Shown piece by piece: positions 16,196-25,165 of a stretch of 64,000 nucleotides of DNA; the first letter of the stretch is position 1; each line of letters begins with the position of its first letter. A program made the position numbers and the translations under genes. Source of the DNA: Bog-473 sp963766995 (GTDB taxonomy: Bacteria > Actinomycetota > Acidimicrobiia > Acidimicrobiales > RAAP-2); NCBI GenBank assembly GCA_963766995.1, contig CAVYCE010000002.1, forward strand, positions 310,001 to 374,000, read 5' to 3'. Below the pieces are notes generated by a model. The model worked only from the letters and a program-made list of their open reading frames with translations. It was not told the DNA's origin and made no database searches.

Positions 16196-17353
16196 TCAGG
16201 TGCGGCGGGCGACCGCTCCACGAGCGTGGTGCCGGGCCTCCTCATCGGCTTCCAACACACTGCCGACCTCGTCCATGGGCTCGTCCCGCCAGGACTCCAG
16301 GGTCTCGGCGACGACGTCGGCGATGCACGACCAGGTAAGTCGACTGTCGAGAAACGCCTCGACCGCTACTTCATTGGCCGCACTGAGCCAGGCTGGTGCC
16401 GACCCGCCGCTGCGGCCGGCTTCGTAGGCCAATCCAATGCAACGGAACGTGTCGAGATCCGGTGGTTCGAAGGTCAGGGTGGCGGCTGCCGTCCAGTCGA
16501 GGGCACCGAAGGGAACGCTGGACCGGTCCGGCCAACCCAGCGCGTAGCCGATGGGGAGCCGCATGTCGGGATTGGAGAGCTGGGCCAGGGTGGATCCGTC
16601 GCGCAGCTCGACCATCGAGTGCACAATCGACTGGGGGTGCACCACTATGTCGATGCGGTCGTAGTCGACCCCGAAGAGCTCGTGCGCTTCAATGACCTCG
16701 AGTCCCTTGTTCATCAGTGTCGATGAATCGATGGTGATCTTTGGACCCATGGACCAGGTCGGATGGGCCAGCGCGTCGGTAATCGAGACACTCAGCAGTT
16801 GCTCGGTGGTCCAACCCCGGAAGGGACCGCCCGATGCCGTGAGCAGCAGCCGGGCCACCGAGGTCGGCCCGTCGGTAGCCGCCAAGCACTGGTGGACGGC
16901 GCAGTGTTCGGAATCCACCGGAACGATCTCGGCCCCCGGTGTGCGACGGGCCTTCTGGACCACCGGAGCGCCGGCGATGAGCGACTCTTTGTTGGCCAAT
17001 GCCAGCCGCTTCCCTGCCTCGAGGGTGGCCATCGTCACCGGTAACCCGGCAAACCCCACCACCGCGTTGAGCACCACGTCGGCTGCGTTGGCCGCGGCGA
17101 GCATGCCCTCTGCCCCGACCATGACCTCTGTGCCGCTCGGCACGCCCTGCACAACGGCCCCACGCAATGACTCTTCGCCGATGACAACCAGCGCCGGACG
17201 GAGCAATGCCGCTTGCTCAAGGAGGGTGTCCACCGATCGATGCGCGGCAATCGCCACGACGTCGAAACGCTCGCGTTCAGAGGGGCTCGACAGGACATCG
17301 ATCGCTTGTGTGCCGATGGAACCCGTCGATCCAAGCAGGCTGACGGTGCGCAT
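16196..17353 (-). CDS. dxr: 1-deoxy-D-xylulose 5-phosphate reductoisomerase
   Basis: NADPH-dependent committing step of the MEP pathway. The NADPH loop GSTGSIG lies at residues 8-14 from the ATG at 17353. The metal and substrate residues are in PVDSEHCAVHQCL, where the usual Asn after SEH is Cys, and in the flexible loop NPDMRLPIGYAL. The 385 residues fit the family. The upstream in-frame extension to 17479 overlaps cdsA and is rejected. The gap to cdsA is 4 nt. Confidence 0.95.
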   Translation of the reverse strand: MRTVSLLGSTGSIGTQAIDVLSSPSERERFDVVAIAAHRSVDTLLEQAALLRPALVVIGEESLRGAVVQGVPSGTEVMVGAEGMLAAANAADVVLNAVVGFAGLPVTMATLEAGKRLALANKESLIAGAPVVQKARRTPGAEIVPVDSEHCAVHQCLAATDGPTSVARLLLTASGGPFRGWTTEQLLSVSITDALAHPTWSMGPKITIDSSTLMNKGLEVIEAHELFGVDYDRIDIVVHPQSIVHSMVELRDGSTLAQLSNPDMRLPIGYALGWPDRSSVPFGALDWTAAATLTFEPPDLDTFRCIGLAYEAGRSGGSAPAWLSAANEVAVEAFLDSRLTWSCIADVVAETLESWRDEPMDEVGSVLEADEEARHHARGAVARRT

Positions 17354-17357
17354 CAGC

Positions 17358-18716
17358 TCAACCGAGGTGCAGTGCTTTGACCACGAAAAACGTGGCGGGC
17401 AAGACAAACAGCAGTCCGTCGAAGCGGTCGAGTATCCCCCCATGACCCGGCATGAGCCGCCCCATGTCCTTGACTCCAAGGTGCCGCTTAATCATTGACT
17501 GGCTCAAGTCGCCGAGTGGGGCCACCACGGCCACCACCAACCCCAAGATCAGCGCCTTGCTGATGGTCCACGGATGGATGAAGTGCACCACGATCACGGC
17601 CATCAAGACTGAGGCCACGGCCCCACCGAAGAAGCCTTCCCAGCTCTTATGGGGGCTGATGGCGGGTGCCATGGGATGCCGTCCCACCGCAGAGCCGACC
17701 AGAAGGGCAGCGATATCGGCCGCCGCCGTGGTCAGCACCGCGGCCAACAAGTAGGCCACACCATGCCGGTGCGGGAAGAGGGTGGGGTTGAGCAGCAGAG
17801 CGGCGAAAGAGCCGAAGCCGCCGATCCAGACGAAGACAAACAACGTGGAAGTGACACCGGCAACCGGGTCAGCGGACGGCTCGACCCGGAACAGGAACCA
17901 CAGGAATGTGGCGGCAACCAACATGGTCAGGACCAGCGGGAGCGCGACCTCGCCCTTGTTGTAGGTCTCGACCATGAGTGACAAAGTGCCGACGAGTCCC
18001 AGCAGGGTGGCCGGGTGATATTGCCCCTTGCGGAAGGCGGCAAAGCCCTCAGCCGCGGCGAGCAGGACCACAACGCTGACGAAGATCAGTGAAGCCAGGT
18101 TCCCGGCCTTGAAGCAGAGCAAGGCAACGATCCCGACCACGAGCGCTGATCCGATGGCCACTCGCATGTTGCGACCCGAGGTACCGCCGGTGTTGCTGTT
18201 GCGAGCGTCTTCTCGAACACGACTGGTGCGCGGGGCGCGGGCGGCCCGGGGCTGTGGTGGCTCGGGCGGTCGCAGCCGGCCCGGATTGGCCACCGGGGGT
18301 GCGGGGGCGGGTCGCTCGGCGCGCTCATGCCGCTCGGAACGCGCTGGTCGTTCAGGCAACGCTGGCTCGATCTGCACCACCATGGTGGCTTCTTCACCGA
18401 GCAAATCGTCATCATCGAAGTGCCAGGGCTGGCGCTCCACATCGATCTGCTCGTTGTTGTCATTGACCAACGAGCCCACGGCCGGAAGGTCATCGGAGAG
18501 CATGGCGGGCTCGAACAGTTCTTCATGAGCGGCCCAGTCCGTGTCCTCTTCGCGCCAGGTCGGCGGCGCCAGGGCCGGCTCGTCACCTGAGCGGTCGAGG
18601 ATGGCCGGCACTTGGCCGGTCGGCGCATCATTCCAGTGCGGCATTTCAGGGATGTCGATCAATCCGGCGAATTCGTTCACCAGGGGCACGAGCGGGTTCC
18701 TCGCTGCGAACCGCAT
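17358..18716 (-). CDS. cdsA: Phosphatidate cytidylyltransferase with long hydrophilic N-terminus
   Basis: Makes CDP-diacylglycerol for phospholipid synthesis. Residues about 185-452 contain the multi-pass membrane domain and the CDP-transferase signature MPGHGGILDRFDGLLF. Residues 1-185 form an acidic then Pro/Arg-rich cytoplasmic extension. The start is uncertain. An ATG at 18813 overlaps the frr stop as ATGA and opens a frame reading SGRVRIIGAEPAG, which ends out of frame after 54 codons. A single indel near 18680-18720 would join it to this gene, which I think likely given the indels next door. Confidence 0.88.
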   Translation of the reverse strand: MRFAARNPLVPLVNEFAGLIDIPEMPHWNDAPTGQVPAILDRSGDEPALAPPTWREEDTDWAAHEELFEPAMLSDDLPAVGSLVNDNNEQIDVERQPWHFDDDDLLGEEATMVVQIEPALPERPARSERHERAERPAPAPPVANPGRLRPPEPPQPRAARAPRTSRVREDARNSNTGGTSGRNMRVAIGSALVVGIVALLCFKAGNLASLIFVSVVVLLAAAEGFAAFRKGQYHPATLLGLVGTLSLMVETYNKGEVALPLVLTMLVAATFLWFLFRVEPSADPVAGVTSTLFVFVWIGGFGSFAALLLNPTLFPHRHGVAYLLAAVLTTAAADIAALLVGSAVGRHPMAPAISPHKSWEGFFGGAVASVLMAVIVVHFIHPWTISKALILGLVVAVVAPLGDLSQSMIKRHLGVKDMGRLMPGHGGILDRFDGLLFVLPATFFVVKALHLG

Positions 18717-18809
18717 GGCCCGCCGGCTCGGCCCCGATGATCCGCACGCGTCCGGATCGGTAGATCGGAGGGTCCTCGTCGATGGTCCCGTCGTCGCGGG
18801 TTCCGTCGC

Positions 18810-19379
18810 TCATACCTGAAGGAGGTCCCGTTCTTTTTGCGCCAGCAGCTGATCGATACTGGCCACCTGTTCCTGAGTGATCTTCTCGATTTCCTTTTCC
18901 ACGCGTTCGAGTTCGTCGGTGGAGAAGTCACCGTCTTTTTGCAGCGCATCGAGCTCGTGGCGACCAGAGCGGCGGAGATTGCGGATGGCCACTTTGCCCT
19001 CTTCAGCCATGTGTCGCACCACCTTGACCAGATCCTTGCGGCGCTCTTCGGTCAGAGGCGGAAAGGCCAGGCGAATTACGTTGCCATCGTTGGTGGGATT
19101 GATGCCGAGCTCCGAGGCCTGTATGGCCTTCTCAATGCCACCCAGTGAACCTTTGTCATAGGGCGTGATCACCAGCAGCATGGCGTCGGGCACGCTGAAC
19201 TGGGCCAGCTGGCGCAATGGGGTGGGCGTCCCGTAGTAGTCGACGGTCAATGGCTCGAGCAGAGCCGAGGAGGCCCGCCCGGTACGGACGTTGCTCATTT
19301 CCGAACGCACGTGCTCTATCGCCTTGACCATCTTCTCCCGGGTGTCCTCTTTCACCAGGCCCGCCAGGTCATCGTCCAT
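18810..19379 (-). CDS. frr: Ribosome recycling factor
   Basis: Splits post-termination ribosomes together with EF-G. The 189 residues show NVRTGRASSALLEPLTVDYYG and the NDGNVIRLAFPPLTEERRKDL region (two halves of the conserved core). The ATG overlaps the pyrH stop as ATGA. It follows pyrH and precedes cdsA in the usual order. Confidence 0.96.
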   Translation of the reverse strand: MDDDLAGLVKEDTREKMVKAIEHVRSEMSNVRTGRASSALLEPLTVDYYGTPTPLRQLAQFSVPDAMLLVITPYDKGSLGGIEKAIQASELGINPTNDGNVIRLAFPPLTEERRKDLVKVVRHMAEEGKVAIRNLRRSGRHELDALQKDGDFSTDELERVEKEIEKITQEQVASIDQLLAQKERDLLQV

Positions 19380-20100
19380 CAGCGGACCAGCGTACCGATC
19401 TGTTCGCCGCTGAGCGCTCTCGGGATGTTGCCCGGGATCATCAGGTTGAACACCCTGATGGGGAGGTCATTGTCCTTGCAGAAGGTGATGGCGGTCAGGT
19501 CCATGACCCGGAGGTCCCGGCTGATGACCTCCATGAAGGAGATCTCGTCGTATCGGGTGGCGGTGGGGTCCAGCTTGGGGTCGGCCGAATACACGCCGTC
19601 CACTCCCGAAGTGGGTGCCCTTGCACAGCAGCTCGGCCCCGATTTCGGCCGCCCGCAGGGCTGCGGGGGTATCGGTGGTGAAGAACGGGATTACCCATGC
19701 CGGCCGCAAAGATGACGATGCGGCCCTTCTCCAGGTGTCGGATGGCCCGCCGCCGGATATAGGGCTCGGCCACTTCGGCCATGGACAGTGCGCTGAGGAC
19801 CCGGGTGGGCTGACTCTGCTGCTCCAGCGCATCCTGCAGCGCCAGCGCATTGATCACCGTGCCGAGCATGCCCATGGTGTCGGAGGTGGCCCGATCCATG
19901 CCGCCGCTCTCCCCCGTGGTGCCCCGCCAGATGTTGCCGCCCCCGACAACGACGGCCAACTCGAGCGCGCCGCCTTCCATGGCGCGGATCATCTCCTTGG
20001 CCATGCGCTCGACGGTGGCAGCGTCGATGGTCTCGTCCGATGCCGCAGAAGCCAAGGCCTCCCCCGACATCTTGAGCACTATGCGGCGCGGTTGTCCCAC
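19379..20100 (-). CDS. pyrH: UMP kinase, interrupted by two single-base insertions
   Basis: Phosphorylates UMP to UDP. The GTG at 20100 begins MGQPRRIVLKMSGEAL, followed by VVVGGGNIWRG and the DTMGMLGTVINALALQ segment. The frame breaks after AAGMGNP and is restored if one C is removed at 19687-19689 (giving FFTTDTPAALRAAEIGAE). It breaks again after CKGTH and is restored if one base is removed at 19609-19610 (giving SGVDGVYSADP). The corrected protein has 239 residues, standard for bacterial UMP kinase. The gene is essential, so I treat both breaks as sequence errors. Confidence 0.92.
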
Positions 20101-20114
20101 TAGGCGCGGGCGCC

Positions 20115-20910
20115 TCAGGCGCCGATGACGACCTGGGCGAAACCGACGATCTTCGCCGATCCCAGCATGCCGGCGATCGTCTGCTTCTCGTCCTTGACGT
20201 ACGACTGATCCATGCAGGACGCGGTCCTTGAACCAACCCGTCATGCGGCCCTCAACCACCTTCGGCAGCGCTGCCTCCGGTTTGCCCTCGTTACGGCTGA
20301 TCTCTTCGACCGTGGCCCGCTCGGCTGCGATGTCGGCCTCGGGCACGTCCTCACGGGTGAGGTACGGGGGCTTAGTGAAAGCGATGTGCACCGCGATCTC
20401 GTGGGCCAGTTCCTCGGTACCGCCGTCGATCACAATGGCCACCGCGTTCACGCCACGGCCCGCCTGTTGGTGGGTGTAGGTGTCGACGACCTGACCAGGT
20501 CCGGCCACGAGGCGCTGCACCCGACCGATCGAGATGTTCTCCTTGAGCGTCGTGCGCAGGCGGTCGATCTCATCGTCGAGCTCGACTGCGGCGTCCTCGC
20601 CCTTGGACGCCACCAGGACGGCCAGTTCGTCGGTCAGGGCCACGAACTCTGCGGCCTTGGCCACGAAATCGGTCTCGCAGCGCAGCTCGACCACGGCGGC
20701 GGCATCGCCGTCGCGCACCGCCGTCACGGCGCCTTCGGTGGCCTCGCGGTCAGAGCGCTTGGCCGCTCCGGCCAGGCCGTTGACCCGGAGGTACTGCAGG
20801 GCGGCTTCCATATCGCCGTCGCTCTCCTCCAAGGCCTTCTTGCAGTCCAACATGCCGGCGCCGGTGGCCTGGCGCAGGGCCTGGATGTCCTTCGCGGTGA
20901 ATGCGGGCAT
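20115..20910 (-). CDS. tsf: Elongation factor Ts, one frameshift near the C-terminus
   Basis: Guanine nucleotide exchange factor for EF-Tu. The N-terminal UBA-like part reads IQALRQATGAGMLDCKKALE, and the core has LRCETDFVAK. Near residue 232 an extra base at about 20214 shifts the frame. Removing it gives MDQSYVKDEKQTIAGML and the terminal IVGFAQVVIGA before TGA at 20115-20117, for 264 residues. Uncorrected, the frame runs through into pyrH and mimics a Tsf-PyrH fusion. It starts 2 nt after rpsB. Confidence 0.93.
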
Positions 20911-20912
20911 GC

Positions 20913-21731
20913 TCAGGCCTCCGCGGTAGCCGCCGCAGCAGCAACGGCGACCTCGGGCTTGGGTGCCGCGGCCCGACGGGGACGGGGCGAAGGACCGCTG
21001 TTGGCCTCTTCGGCCGCCGCGGCGGGAGCGTTCTTGCGTCGATGTTCGGCGATGAACCGACCCTCAACCACCGCGTCGGCCAGCACCCGGCACATCAGCG
21101 AGCCGGAACGGATGGCGTCGTCGTTGCCGGGAATGACGTAGTCGATGACATCAGGGTCACAGTTGGTGTCCACCACGGCCACCACCGGAAGGCCGAGCTT
21201 GCGGGCTTCGGTGACGGCGATGTGCTCCTTCTTCGTGTCGATGACGAAGATGGCGTCGGGCAGTCGGTCCAAGTTGGCGATACCGCTCAGGTTGCGGCTC
21301 AACTTCTCCAGCTCGCGGGTGTGCGACAGCGCCTCACGCTTGGGCATGCCGTCGAAGTCGCCGGCGGCCTGCATGGCACGCAGTTCCTGCATGCGCTTGA
21401 CCCGGCCGGACACGGTCGAGAAGTTGGTGAGCATGCCGCCCAGCCAGCGCTGGTTCACGAAAGGCATGCCGCAGGCCTCGGCGTACTCGGCCACCGGGCC
21501 CTGGGTCTGCTTCTTGGTGCCCACGAACAAGATGGTGCCGCCGCCCGCCACGAGGTCACGCACATAGGAGTACGAGGTCTCGACACCGGCCAGGGTCTTG
21601 CGTAGATCAATCAGATAGATCCCGTTGCGCTCACCCAGAATGAAGCGCTTCATCTTCGGGTTCCATCGGCGCGTCTGGTGGCCGAAGTGAACTCCGGCTT
21701 CCAGCAGCTGTCGCATGGAAACGACGGCCAT
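20913..21731 (-). CDS. rpsB: 30S ribosomal protein S2
   Basis: The start at 21731 gives MAVVSMRQLLEAGVHFGHQT, the canonical S2 N-terminus, with GGAGG 9 nt upstream. The upstream in-frame extension to 22178 is rejected because it runs into xerC. The core motif LPDAIFVIDTKKE is present. The 272-residue product ends in an Ala-rich tail. It heads the rpsB-tsf-pyrH-frr-cdsA-dxr-rseP-ispG-proS string and has its own promoter. Confidence 0.96.
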   Translation of the reverse strand: MAVVSMRQLLEAGVHFGHQTRRWNPKMKRFILGERNGIYLIDLRKTLAGVETSYSYVRDLVAGGGTILFVGTKKQTQGPVAEYAEACGMPFVNQRWLGGMLTNFSTVSGRVKRMQELRAMQAAGDFDGMPKREALSHTRELEKLSRNLSGIANLDRLPDAIFVIDTKKEHIAVTEARKLGLPVVAVVDTNCDPDVIDYVIPGNDDAIRSGSLMCRVLADAVVEGRFIAEHRRKNAPAAAAEEANSGPSPRPRRAAAPKPEVAVAAAAATAEA

Positions 21732-21852
21732 AAATAATCCTCCAGTTGGTTTCGCCCCCGGGCGCCGCGCCTCTCCGAACGAGAAGCGACCATGGAATGC
21801 GACCGGGCGGATGTTGGTCGGTACTGCCACCCACCGCACGATGGGCCTCGCC

Positions 21853-21881
21853 ATGATAGCGGGCTGGGCGACCCCCGTCAG
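21853..21881 (-). promoter_or_regulatory. Promoter for rpsB
   Basis: The minus strand has CTGACG (-35, 21876-21881), a 17-nt spacer and TATCAT (-10, 21853-21858), matching consensus at 4 of 6 and 5 of 6 positions. Transcription would start near 21846 and leave a leader of about 115 nt before rpsB, long enough for S2 autoregulation. The -35 overlaps the xerC stop codon. Confidence 0.65.
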
Positions 21882-21891
21882 GCTCGGGGGT
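21871..21891 (-). terminator. Hairpin at the xerC stop codon
   Basis: ACCCCCG/CGGGGGT form a 7-bp stem around a 7-nt loop containing the xerC stop. No U-run follows, so termination may be weak. The downstream arm and loop overlap the rpsB -35 element. Confidence 0.4.
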
Positions 21892-22735
21892 GCGTCCCCT
21901 CGTAGACCGTGCGCAGCCGCTCTTTGCTCACATGCGTGTAGATCTGCGTCGTGGCCAGACTGGCGTGGCCCAACAGTTCTTGCACCACTCGCAAATCGGC
22001 CCCCCCGTCCAACAGGTGGGTGGCGAAGGTATGGCGCAGGGCGTGGGGGTGCGTGGGAGAGGCGGCGCGGGCATCGAGGATGCGGCGGACATCGCGTGGC
22101 CCGAGGCGGTTGCCCCGCTGGTTCACGAAGACAGCATCCGGGGTGCCTTCCATCTGCTCCCTCCCTTCCTCCAGCCACACACGGAGCACCCCTACCGCTT
22201 CATCGTGCAGTGGGACCCGACGTTGCTTGCCACCCTTGCCCAGCACGGTGACCGTGCGTCCGCGCAGATCAACGTCGCCATGGTCCAGTCCGCACAACTC
22301 CGAGACACGCAGTCCGGCGGCATAGAGCAGTTCGAGCACCGCCAGGTCACGCTGGTCGAGGAAGGACGCGGCCGGCTTGTCCAGGAGGATGCCGATCTCA
22401 GAATTCGAAAGCACCCGGGGAAGCCGACCCTGACCTGAGGGAGCCCGCAGCGAGCGGGCGGGGTCGGAGGCAATGGCACCCCGGCGAGTCATCCAGGCAA
22501 AGTAGCTGCGAAGGGCAGCCGCCTTGCGCGCCACGGTGGCCCGGGCCAGGCGCCGAGTGCCCAAGCTGGCCAGGTACCGGCGCAGGAACAGCCGATCCAC
22601 TCCGGCCGGATCCGAGATGTCGCTGCGTCCCATCCATTCGGTGAAGGCGCGCAGATCGGCGACATAGGCGGTGCGGGTGGCATCGCTACGCCCGGTCAAC
22701 CATTCGCCGAACTGTTCGAGATCCCAGTCGGCCAT
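21878..22735 (-). CDS. xerC: Tyrosine recombinase, XerC/XerD type
   Basis: Site-specific recombinase for chromosome dimer resolution. It has an N-terminal SAM-like DNA-binding domain and the catalytic set R (GLRVSELCGL), K (GKGGKQR), HxxR (HALRHTFATH), H/W (LLGHASL) and nucleophile Y (TTQIYTHV). The 285 residues from the ATG at 22735 fit Xer proteins. A GTG at 22756 would add seven residues. Position just upstream of rpsB is usual for Actinobacteria. It looks like the housekeeping gene, not an integrase of a mobile element. Confidence 0.92.
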   Translation of the reverse strand: MADWDLEQFGEWLTGRSDATRTAYVADLRAFTEWMGRSDISDPAGVDRLFLRRYLASLGTRRLARATVARKAAALRSYFAWMTRRGAIASDPARSLRAPSGQGRLPRVLSNSEIGILLDKPAASFLDQRDLAVLELLYAAGLRVSELCGLDHGDVDLRGRTVTVLGKGGKQRRVPLHDEAVGVLRVWLEEGREQMEGTPDAVFVNQRGNRLGPRDVRRILDARAASPTHPHALRHTFATHLLDGGADLRVVQELLGHASLATTQIYTHVSKERLRTVYEGTHPRA

Positions 22736-22811
22736 GGCCACCAGCGTACCGGCCACCTTTCTCCAAGCCAGAGCACTAACGTCGCTTTCAACTGGGAAAT
22801 AAGGGGGCTAC

Positions 22812-24473
22812 ATGGGATCGACATTTGATCGCCGTTCGCTGTTAGTTGGGGGCATGGCCACAGCCGCGGGCATCGCCGGCGCTTCGGCACTGGACTGGGG
22901 AGACCTCGCCGGTGCCACCACCAACGGGCCCGGCCGCAACGGCATCGGCAAGGGCACGCCCAAGCGCGGTGGCTCCCTCGTCTTCGGGGTCGACGCCGAA
23001 GAGCAGGGATTCAACCCGACCACCGCTCGATTCGACAACGTGGGCGTCATGTACGCCCGCACCGTGTTCGACCCGCTGACCATCATCAACGCATCGGGTG
23101 GGTGGGAGCCCTACCTGGCGGAGTCGGTCACGCCCAACGCTGACAACACGGCCTGGACCATCACCATGCGGCCCAACGTGGTGTTCCACGACGGCACGCC
23201 TTGCGATGGCGCCGCCATGCTCACCAACTTCAACGCTCAACTCAAGTCGCTACTGGTTGGGATCGTCCTTGGGCCCATTGTGTCGTCGGTGTCGCAGACG
23301 GGACCGCTGTCGGTGACGCTCAACCTCAAGTCGCCCTGGGCACCGCTCCCGCTCTACTTGGCGGGCGGCATTGGCGGCCAACCGGCGTACATGTGCGCAC
23401 CGTCCATGCTGGCGGCCAAGAACGGCGGTACCGCCAATCCGGTCGGCACCGGCCCGTTTGTCTTCAAGGAGTGGGTGGTCAACAGCCACTTCACCGCTAC
23501 GGCCAACCCGCATTACTGGCGCCCCGGCCTGCCCTACCTCGATCAGATCACCTACAAGCCCATCGTGGACGAAGAAGCTCGAGCCGAAGCGCTCAAGGCG
23601 GGCACCATCGACATCATGTTGACCGGCGTGCCCCAAATCATCACCCAGTTCCGCGGCAACAAGAAGTACGCCTACATCGACGATGCCTCCAAGGTGGTCG
23701 GCGAGGCCAACATGAACTGCGTGCTGCTCAACTTGGGTAAGGCACCCTTCAACAACCCCACCGTGCGCCGAGCGGCCGCCATGGCCATCAATCGGCCCCA
23801 GTACGCCAAGGAGATTGACGAGAGCGTGAACCCGGTGAGCAACGGACTGTTCAGTCCGGGCACGCCGTACTACGCCAAGACCTCGTACCCGAGCTACGAC
23901 CCGTCCGAGGCCAAGAAGCTGGTCAAGCAGGTCGAGAAGTCGGGTGGGTCCAAGGCCATCACGTTCACGCTGGGCTCGACCAACGACCCGTCGGCCGTGC
24001 GCAGTCAGACCTACCTGCAGCAGGCCTTCACTGAGGTGGGCCTCAAAGTGAACACCAACATCGTCCAGCAAGACGACCTCATCAACGACGCATTGGCCGG
24101 CACTTTCCAGGCGCTGGGTTGGAGTCAGTTCGGAGCGGTGGACCCCGACCTCAACTACATCTTCTGGAGCAGCACGACCATCCTGTCCAGTTCGTTGGCC
24201 GTCAACATGACCCGCAACCAGGACCCGGCCATCGAGACCGCCTTGGAGTTGGGTCGCACCAGTACGGTCCCGTCCGTGCGGGCCAAGGCGTACCAGACGG
24301 TCAACCAGCGCATGAGCGTGGACATCCCCTACCTATGGCTGGACCGGGCCGTCACCGCCATCATCGCCGACCCCAGTGTGCAGAACTTCAATAACCCGAC
24401 CACACCAGCGGGAGCGCCAGCCTTTGGCAACATCAGTGGTTCCATCTGGCCCACGCAGATCTGGATGAGCTGA
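22812..24473 (+). CDS. Tat-exported family 5 solute-binding protein
   Basis: Extracytoplasmic peptide/nickel-type (SBP_bac_5) binding protein of 553 residues. The N-terminus FDRRSLLVGGMATAAG is a twin-arginine signal, and there is no lipobox Cys, so it is probably secreted or loosely attached. The mature part has the family strand DNTAWTITMRPNVVFHDGTP and a GTGPFVFKEW segment. No permease or ATPase gene lies nearby. It is followed after 6 nt by a response regulator, so it may act as a sensory partner and not in transport. The ligand is unknown. Confidence 0.88.
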   Translation: MGSTFDRRSLLVGGMATAAGIAGASALDWGDLAGATTNGPGRNGIGKGTPKRGGSLVFGVDAEEQGFNPTTARFDNVGVMYARTVFDPLTIINASGGWEPYLAESVTPNADNTAWTITMRPNVVFHDGTPCDGAAMLTNFNAQLKSLLVGIVLGPIVSSVSQTGPLSVTLNLKSPWAPLPLYLAGGIGGQPAYMCAPSMLAAKNGGTANPVGTGPFVFKEWVVNSHFTATANPHYWRPGLPYLDQITYKPIVDEEARAEALKAGTIDIMLTGVPQIITQFRGNKKYAYIDDASKVVGEANMNCVLLNLGKAPFNNPTVRRAAAMAINRPQYAKEIDESVNPVSNGLFSPGTPYYAKTSYPSYDPSEAKKLVKQVEKSGGSKAITFTLGSTNDPSAVRSQTYLQQAFTEVGLKVNTNIVQQDDLINDALAGTFQALGWSQFGAVDPDLNYIFWSSTTILSSSLAVNMTRNQDPAIETALELGRTSTVPSVRAKAYQTVNQRMSVDIPYLWLDRAVTAIIADPSVQNFNNPTTPAGAPAFGNISGSIWPTQIWMS

Positions 24474-24479
24474 GTCCGG

Positions 24480-25163
24480 ATGAGCGGCTGCATACTGGTC
24501 GTCGAGGACGACGAACGCATCCGTTCATCCATGCGCCTGGCGTTGGAGGGTGAAGGGTATGAGGTGCGCGACGCCGCCAGCGGCGAAGAAGGCCTCGACC
24601 TGTTCTCGGACTCGCCGACGGATGTGGCGCTCATCGACCTCATGCTTCCCGGCATGGATGGCTTCGAGTGCTGTCGGGCCCTGCGAAAGCAAAGTGCGGT
24701 GCCAATCATCATCGTCACGGCTCGGGCCGACACCCACGACGTGGTGGCCGGGCTGGAGGCCGGGGCCGACGATTACGTCACCAAACCGTTCGTGGCCAAG
24801 GAACTGGCGGCTCGCATCCGGGCCCTCCTGCGCCGGGCCCGTCCACCGGAGGAGGACCCCGATGCCCTGACCTTCGGTTCCCTCCAGCTGTTGCCGGAAC
24901 AGGGCGTGCTGCGCCAACTCGACGGCTCCGAGGTGCACTGCACCCGCACGGAGTTCCGCCTTCTCTGCGAGCTGGCGGCCAGCCCGAACAAGGTGCTGAG
25001 CCGCGAGCAGCTGCTCGACCGGGTCTGGGGCTACGACTACTTCGGCGACGGCCGGCTGGTCGACGTGCATATTCGGCGGTTGCGCACCAAGGTTGAATCT
25101 GACCCAGCGCTGCCGCGGCACATTCTCACCGTGAGGGGCATGGGCTACAAGCTGGTGCCCTGA
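24480..25163 (+). CDS. OmpR/PhoB-type response regulator
   Basis: Two-component transcription factor of 227 residues. The receiver domain has the acidic pair VVEDDE near residue 10, phosphoacceptor Asp53 in LIDLMLPGMDG and Lys in YVTKPF. The C-terminal winged helix carries REQLLDRVWGYDYFGDGRLV and ends HILTVRGMGYKLV. It overlaps nothing but is 2 nt from the kinase. Order and domain content resemble mtrA of the actinobacterial MtrA-MtrB-LpqB module. Orthology is inference. Confidence 0.93.
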   Translation: MSGCILVVEDDERIRSSMRLALEGEGYEVRDAASGEEGLDLFSDSPTDVALIDLMLPGMDGFECCRALRKQSAVPIIIVTARADTHDVVAGLEAGADDYVTKPFVAKELAARIRALLRRARPPEEDPDALTFGSLQLLPEQGVLRQLDGSEVHCTRTEFRLLCELAASPNKVLSREQLLDRVWGYDYFGDGRLVDVHIRRLRTKVESDPALPRHILTVRGMGYKLVP

Positions 25164-25165
25164 CC

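Noticed and set aside
21878..22735. Xer-type recombinase as a sign of an integrated element
   Set aside because: It is in the conserved housekeeping position before rpsB, and no phage or plasmid genes or direct repeats are seen.
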